A stretch of DNA of 43,395 nt from Halorhodospira neutriphila (GTDB taxonomy: Bacteria; Pseudomonadota; Gammaproteobacteria; Nitrococcales; Halorhodospiraceae): NCBI RefSeq assembly GCF_016584055.1, contig NZ_NRSH01000004.1:1-43395 (forward strand). The letters are read 5' to 3'. Under the pieces are notes generated by a model, which searched no databases, was not told the DNA's origin, and worked only from the letters and a program-made list of their open reading frames with translations. The position numbers were made by a program, and so were the translations under genes. Positions 39,778-43,395 of the stretch are shown in pieces (within the stretch, counting starts at the first letter, position 1; each line of letters opens with the position of its first letter).

Positions 39778-40989
39778 ATGCTGGATACGACGGCGACGAC
39801 CTGGAGCCCGGCGGCCGCCTGGGAGCGCCTGCTCCGCAACGAGCCGCTGTTCATCCTCGACGTCCGCAACCCCGACGAGTTCCAGCGCTGGCGCGTCGAG
39901 GGGCCGTACACGCCGCCCACCCTCAACGTCCCCTACTTCGACCTGCTCGAGCTGGACGACGAGGAGGAGGACGTCGACGCCGCCGTCATCCGCGGCGTGC
40001 GCGAGCAGCTCACCGAGCGCCTGCCCCGCGACCGCACCATCCTGACGGTCTGCGGCGAGGGGCACACCTCGGAGCACCTGGCCCACGGGCTCCGGGAGCT
40101 GGGCTACCCGGCCCTGAACCTCGAGGGCGGCATGGAGGCCTGGGGCGACTTCTACTACTGGCGCCGGGTCGGCGAGCACGAGCGCTACAGCCTCTACCAG
40201 GTGGTCCGCCCCGCGCGCGGCGATGTCAGCCACGTCGTCATCAGCGGCGACGAGGCCGCGGTCATCGACCCCAACCGCCACGTCGGCGTCTACGAGGATC
40301 TGATCGAGCAGCACGGGGCGCGGCTGACGACCGTGCTGGACACCCACGCCCACGCCGACCACATCAGCGGCGGCCCGGAGCTGGCGCGGCGCCACGGCGT
40401 GCCCTACCGCCTGCACCCCTTCGACGGCATCCACCCGCTCGATATGCTCCCGGCGCGGATCGACTTCACGGCCCTCGCCGAGGGCGAGGCCGTACCGGTG
40501 GGGCGGACGGCGCTGCACGCGCTCCACGTCCCCGGCCACACCCTCGGCATGGTCGCCTTCCGGCTCGAGGATCGCTACCTGATCGCCGGGGACAGCATCT
40601 TCCTGGAGTCGATCGCCCGGCCGGACCTGGGCGGCGCGGCGGAGGCGTGGACCCCGCTCTTCCACGAGTCCCTGCAGCGTATGCTGCTCCTGGACCCGGC
40701 CACGGTGGTCCTCCCCGGCCACGCCACCGACGCCAGCGCCGCCGACGACCAGGGGCGCTTCTGCGCCGAGCTCGGGGCCCTGCGCCGCGGCAACGCCGGC
40801 CTGCGCCAGGCGGACGGCAGCCTGGAGGCGTTCCGGGACTACATCCTCAGCAGCCTCCCCGAGTTCCCGGATGCCTACGTCGAGATCAAGCGCATCAACA
40901 TCGGCCTCTCGCAGCCGGACGAGGCCGAGGCCCGGCGCCTGGAGGTCGGCAAGAACGTGTGCGCCCTGAGCGAGGCCGCTGCCGCCTGA
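39778..40989 (+). CDS. Rhodanese-metallo-beta-lactamase fusion, persulfide dioxygenase-like
   Basis: A 403-residue protein. The N-terminal rhodanese domain (about 10-125) opens with Phe-Ile-Leu-Asp-Val-Arg-Asn-Pro-Asp-Glu-Phe and has an active-site Cys in Thr-Val-Cys-Gly-Glu-Gly-His-Thr. The C-terminal metallo-beta-lactamase domain (about 140-350) has His-Ala-His-Ala-Asp-His and Val-Pro-Gly-His-Thr-Leu-Gly, then Ala-Gly-Asp-Ser and Leu-Pro-Gly-His. This pairing is typical of sulfur oxidation enzymes that oxidise glutathione or low-molecular-weight persulfides and move sulfane sulfur. Here the rhodanese precedes the MBL part, unlike the CstB order. An additional tail (350-403) may bind the ETHE1-like partner. 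A strong GGAAGAGGAGG ribosome site is present. Confidence 0.87.
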   Translation: MLDTTATTWSPAAAWERLLRNEPLFILDVRNPDEFQRWRVEGPYTPPTLNVPYFDLLELDDEEEDVDAAVIRGVREQLTERLPRDRTILTVCGEGHTSEHLAHGLRELGYPALNLEGGMEAWGDFYYWRRVGEHERYSLYQVVRPARGDVSHVVISGDEAAVIDPNRHVGVYEDLIEQHGARLTTVLDTHAHADHISGGPELARRHGVPYRLHPFDGIHPLDMLPARIDFTALAEGEAVPVGRTALHALHVPGHTLGMVAFRLEDRYLIAGDSIFLESIARPDLGGAAEAWTPLFHESLQRMLLLDPATVVLPGHATDASAADDQGRFCAELGALRRGNAGLRQADGSLEAFRDYILSSLPEFPDAYVEIKRINIGLSQPDEAEARRLEVGKNVCALSEAAAA

Positions 40990-41085
40990 GACGGGTCGGC
41001 GGCGGCGCCAACGCCGCTGGCCCTGTTGAGGTCGACGGGGTCGCTCCCCCTCGCTCGGGAGCCAGCAAAGCAGAAGGGTATCGCT

Positions 41086-41571
41086 ATGAGTTCCGCCATC
41101 GGGCCCTTCACCGCCGGGATCGTCGTCGGGATCCTCGCAGCGCTGGTGAGCGCCGGCGCGGCGATCGCCATCGTCCTCCGCCTATACCGCAAGCGCCCCT
41201 ATCGCCAGCCTGGCGCCCATCAACCCGGTCTCGTCTGGTTCCCCAAGTACCGGCTCGCGCTGCCGGAGCTGCCCCCCTGGCAGGAGGTCGAGGCGCGATT
41301 GACGGCGTTCGGTTTTGGCCGGGACCAAGACGAGGAGAGCAGGGACGCCTTGCGCTTTAGCCGTGGCTCGCCGTGGCTGGATTTCTCCATCCGGCTGGCG
41401 AAGATGGAGGTGACGGTGCGGGGACGGCCCGGTGGGCCGGGCGAGCTATTGGTGGAAGCCGGCGGACCGGTGTTATTCGACACCGGCGATACCTGGGAGC
41501 TGACCAGGCAACTCGGTGAAAGCCTCCAGCCCGACCCCCCTCGCGCCGGGGCTGAGCGGCTCTGCTCCTGA
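41086..41571 (+). CDS. Small membrane-anchored protein, paralogue of the gene at 21792
   Basis: A 161-residue protein with one N-terminal membrane helix (about 8-33), a Lys-Arg-Pro-Tyr-Arg segment and the same soluble domain as the gene at 21792-22226 (Val-Trp-Phe-Pro-Lys-Tyr-Arg-Leu, Arg-Gly-Ser-Pro-Trp, Phe-Asp-Thr-Gly-Asp-Thr-Trp). It carries about 14 extra C-terminal residues. The function is not recognisable; a periplasmic or cytoplasmic domain facing the membrane is all that can be said. The ATG at 41086 has AGAAGG about 8 bp upstream. It is followed after 85 bp by the DUF2207 gene on the same strand. Confidence 0.78.
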   Translation: MSSAIGPFTAGIVVGILAALVSAGAAIAIVLRLYRKRPYRQPGAHQPGLVWFPKYRLALPELPPWQEVEARLTAFGFGRDQDEESRDALRFSRGSPWLDFSIRLAKMEVTVRGRPGGPGELLVEAGGPVLFDTGDTWELTRQLGESLQPDPPRAGAERLCS

Positions 41572-41656
41572 GGCCTTTCCGCGCATGGACGTAGCCCGTG
41601 AGGGGCGATGGCGGTGTACTGAGGAGGGAGGTCCGGCAGCTTGAGGGGCAGCCCGC

Positions 41657-43395
41657 ATGGCAGGACGAGCTCTTGGGATCGCCGCAGGGATAGCGGTAGT
41701 GGCCCTCGGCACCACGGGAATGATGGAAGCCGCTGGGGCCAAGCGCTTCACGATCCCCAACTACGATGTGGACCTGCGGGTCGCTGCGGACGGCGCGTAC
41801 CGGATCACCGAGACCATCCGCTACGCCTATCCGGAAGGCTCGTTCACCTACGGCGAGCGCACGATCCCCAAGGCAGGGATCGCGGACCTGCGCCTCGAGG
41901 GTGTCACGAGCCCCGACGCCGCGGTCCGCGAGGCCGCACTGGCCGATCGCAGCGACGAGTGGCGCATCCGCTGGGACTTCCCGCAGCGCCAGGCGGCGGC
42001 GACCTACCGCCTGCACTACACCGTCGAAGGCGCGCTCCGCGCGACAGAGGGCGGCCACCGCGTCGACTGGGACGCCGTGGGGCCGGACTGGCCGGTGCCG
42101 GTCCGCGATGTCGATGTCCGCGTCCAGCTCCCGCGGCGCTTTGCAGAGCGCGCCGCCGCCTTGGCGGCCTCGCCGGCGGCGGCGGTGGACTCGGGGACCA
42201 AGGCCTGGCAGCTCCGGTTCCACCGCGACCAGGTCCCTCCCGGCGAGCGCTTCCAGGTCCAGGTCGGCTTCCCGGCCGTCGCCGCCCTGCAAGAGGGGGC
42301 GACCGAACCTCCCCAGACCCCTTGGGAGCGCGGCGACCCGGTGCTCCGCTTCCTCCTGGCCGGCCTCGGCGGCTGGGGCGCGACCTCCTGGGTAGCACAC
42401 AGACGGCGCCGTGCCCGGCGCAGTACGCCCGGCGAGGCGCCGTCCGAGCCGCTGGAGCAGCTCGCGCCCGAGACGCTCGCCGTGCTCGCCGGCCGGGACT
42501 GGCGCCAGGGCTACGTCGCGGCCCTCTTCCGGCTCGCGGAGGGCGGGCAGCTCCAGCTTCGCCAGCACCGGGCGGGCAGGCTGTGGAAGTCCCGGGAGAC
42601 GGCGGTCGTGGCGTGCGCCGCGCCGGAGGCGGCGGATAACGCCTTCGGTGCCCGGATCCTGGCCGAGTGCCAGCAGGGGCCGGTCAAGCTCGAGAAGCTC
42701 CTGGAGCGGGCCAGCGAGGATCGCCAGCCGCGAGCGGCGGCTCGCCAGGTCCTCACGGCTCAGGGGCTCCTCCAGAGGCTCTCCGAGCCCGAGCGTGGCC
42801 GCCTCCGCAGGCGCGCGACCGTACTGGGCGGTCTCGCCGCCGCCCTCATGGGCGGGGCAGCCGCCCTCCAGGCCGTCTGGAGCGCCCTCCCCGCCGGCTG
42901 GGAGGCGGCGGGACTCGCCTGGGGCGTCGGCTGGGCCGCGCCGCTGATCAGCGGCTTCGCGGCGGGTGTCGCGCTGGTGCTGATAGTGCGGGCCTACCGG
43001 CGCTACGAGACCACGGAACGAGGGCTGCAGGCTGTCCAGGGCGTACGCCGGCACTTGCGCACAATCCACCAGGCCCTGCTCAACCGCCAGGGGCAGGCGC
43101 CGGGCGAGGCGGCCCAGGCGTTCTTCCAGCACCTGCCCTGGCTGGCGATCGACCCGGATCGCAACCTGCGGGCGTGGTCCCACAAGGTCCTGCGTCCGAT
43201 GCGCTCGGCGCAGCTCGGCGGCGCAGCCGTGCTGCCCGCCTGGCTCCTCCTCGAGGAGGGGGCCGCCGAGGGCGCCGACCTGGCGCGCGTCGCCGATGTC
43301 GAGCCCGTCGCGGATGCGCTCTTCCAGGCGGCCTTTCCGCACACCGCCGGCGGCGGCCCTGCCCCCGGCGCTCCCGGCGGCGCCGGGGGCGGAGG
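41657..43395 (+). CDS. DUF2207 family membrane protein, cut by window end
   Basis: A frame of about 579 residues from the ATG at 41657, open to the last base. The signal peptide (about 1-26) is followed by an extracytoplasmic beta domain: Asp-Leu-Arg-Val-Ala-Ala-Asp-Gly-Ala-Tyr-Arg-Ile-Thr-Glu-Thr, then Arg-Ile-Arg-Trp, as in DUF2207. A membrane helix lies near 233-252, followed by a soluble part (about 270-390) and two helices around 390-445. The visible end is a Gly/Pro/Ala-rich tail (Gly-Gly-Gly-Pro-Ala-Pro-Gly), as in many DUF2207 proteins that finish in a poly-Gly stretch. The stop must lie just past the window. Function is unknown; sorting or envelope quality control have been proposed only loosely. 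Confidence 0.8.
   Translation, partial: MAGRALGIAAGIAVVALGTTGMMEAAGAKRFTIPNYDVDLRVAADGAYRITETIRYAYPEGSFTYGERTIPKAGIADLRLEGVTSPDAAVREAALADRSDEWRIRWDFPQRQAAATYRLHYTVEGALRATEGGHRVDWDAVGPDWPVPVRDVDVRVQLPRRFAERAAALAASPAAAVDSGTKAWQLRFHRDQVPPGERFQVQVGFPAVAALQEGATEPPQTPWERGDPVLRFLLAGLGGWGATSWVAHRRRRARRSTPGEAPSEPLEQLAPETLAVLAGRDWRQGYVAALFRLAEGGQLQLRQHRAGRLWKSRETAVVACAAPEAADNAFGARILAECQQGPVKLEKLLERASEDRQPRAAARQVLTAQGLLQRLSEPERGRLRRRATVLGGLAAALMGGAAALQAVWSALPAGWEAAGLAWGVGWAAPLISGFAAGVALVLIVRAYRRYETTERGLQAVQGVRRHLRTIHQALLNRQGQAPGEAAQAFFQHLPWLAIDPDRNLRAWSHKVLRPMRSAQLGGAAVLPAWLLLEEGAAEGADLARVADVEPVADALFQAAFPHTAGGGPAPGAPGGAGGG

Overview
This is a very GC-rich, gene-dense stretch of a Gram-negative chromosome, with 29 intact or window-edge protein genes and two transposase remnants. 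The conserved block purM-purN-DUF3108 divergent from DUF2066, the nearby hda, DUF2069 and wrbA genes, and the lgt, thyA, folA, argA and nadC set all point to a gammaproteobacterium. The high GC, the many acidic proteins (porin, DUF481 barrel) and a BCCT osmolyte transporter suggest a halophile of the Ectothiorhodospiraceae/Halorhodospira type. That placement is inference. No rRNA, tRNA or CRISPR array was seen.

Layout. (1) 0.1-8.6 kb is housekeeping: a porin with its terminator, thyA-folA overlapping by 4 bp (thyA is long and divergent), rlmI, then a tight plus-strand run of an SH3b/coiled-coil envelope protein, argA, nadC, lgt and dcd. (2) 8.6-14.0 kb is signalling: a 1462-residue hybrid kinase (CBS pair, five PAS units, HisKA, HATPase, two receivers, HPt) downstream of a REC-GGDEF diguanylate cyclase, probably one phosphorelay to c-di-GMP. 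(3) 14.0-20.4 kb is the purine/replication-control block: DUF3108, purN, purM, DUF2066, a DUF481 barrel, hda, DUF2069 and wrbA. (4) 20.4-22.2 kb is a scar: a TnpB zinc-ribbon remnant fused to a truncated IS1595-type transposase, a 20-bp perfect palindrome, a small membrane ORF probably cut at its 5' end, and a small membrane protein. (5) 22.4-35.8 kb is a putative defence island: a minus-strand operon DUF6361-PLD nuclease-SF2 helicase, a divergent plus-strand pair MrcB-type AAA+ NTPase plus DUF2357 PD-(D/E)XK nuclease, and a convergent DUF2075 helicase that carries an N-terminal PD-(D/E)XK-like domain and a C-terminal LexA/S24 peptidase. (6) 36.0-43.4 kb holds a dCache-PAS-GGDEF cyclase, a BCCT transporter with promoter and strong terminator, a rhodanese-metallo-beta-lactamase protein, a paralogue of the small membrane protein of region 4, and a DUF2207 membrane protein running off the window end.

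The most original material is the defence island. Two DNA-processing machines share one 228-bp divergent control region: a helicase with a PLD nuclease and DUF6361, and an McrBC-like NTPase with a nuclease. Next to them lies a nuclease-helicase fused to a protease domain that keeps the Ser/Lys dyad and a candidate Ala-Gly self-cleavage site. Two paralogous small membrane genes in opposite orientation bracket this interval.
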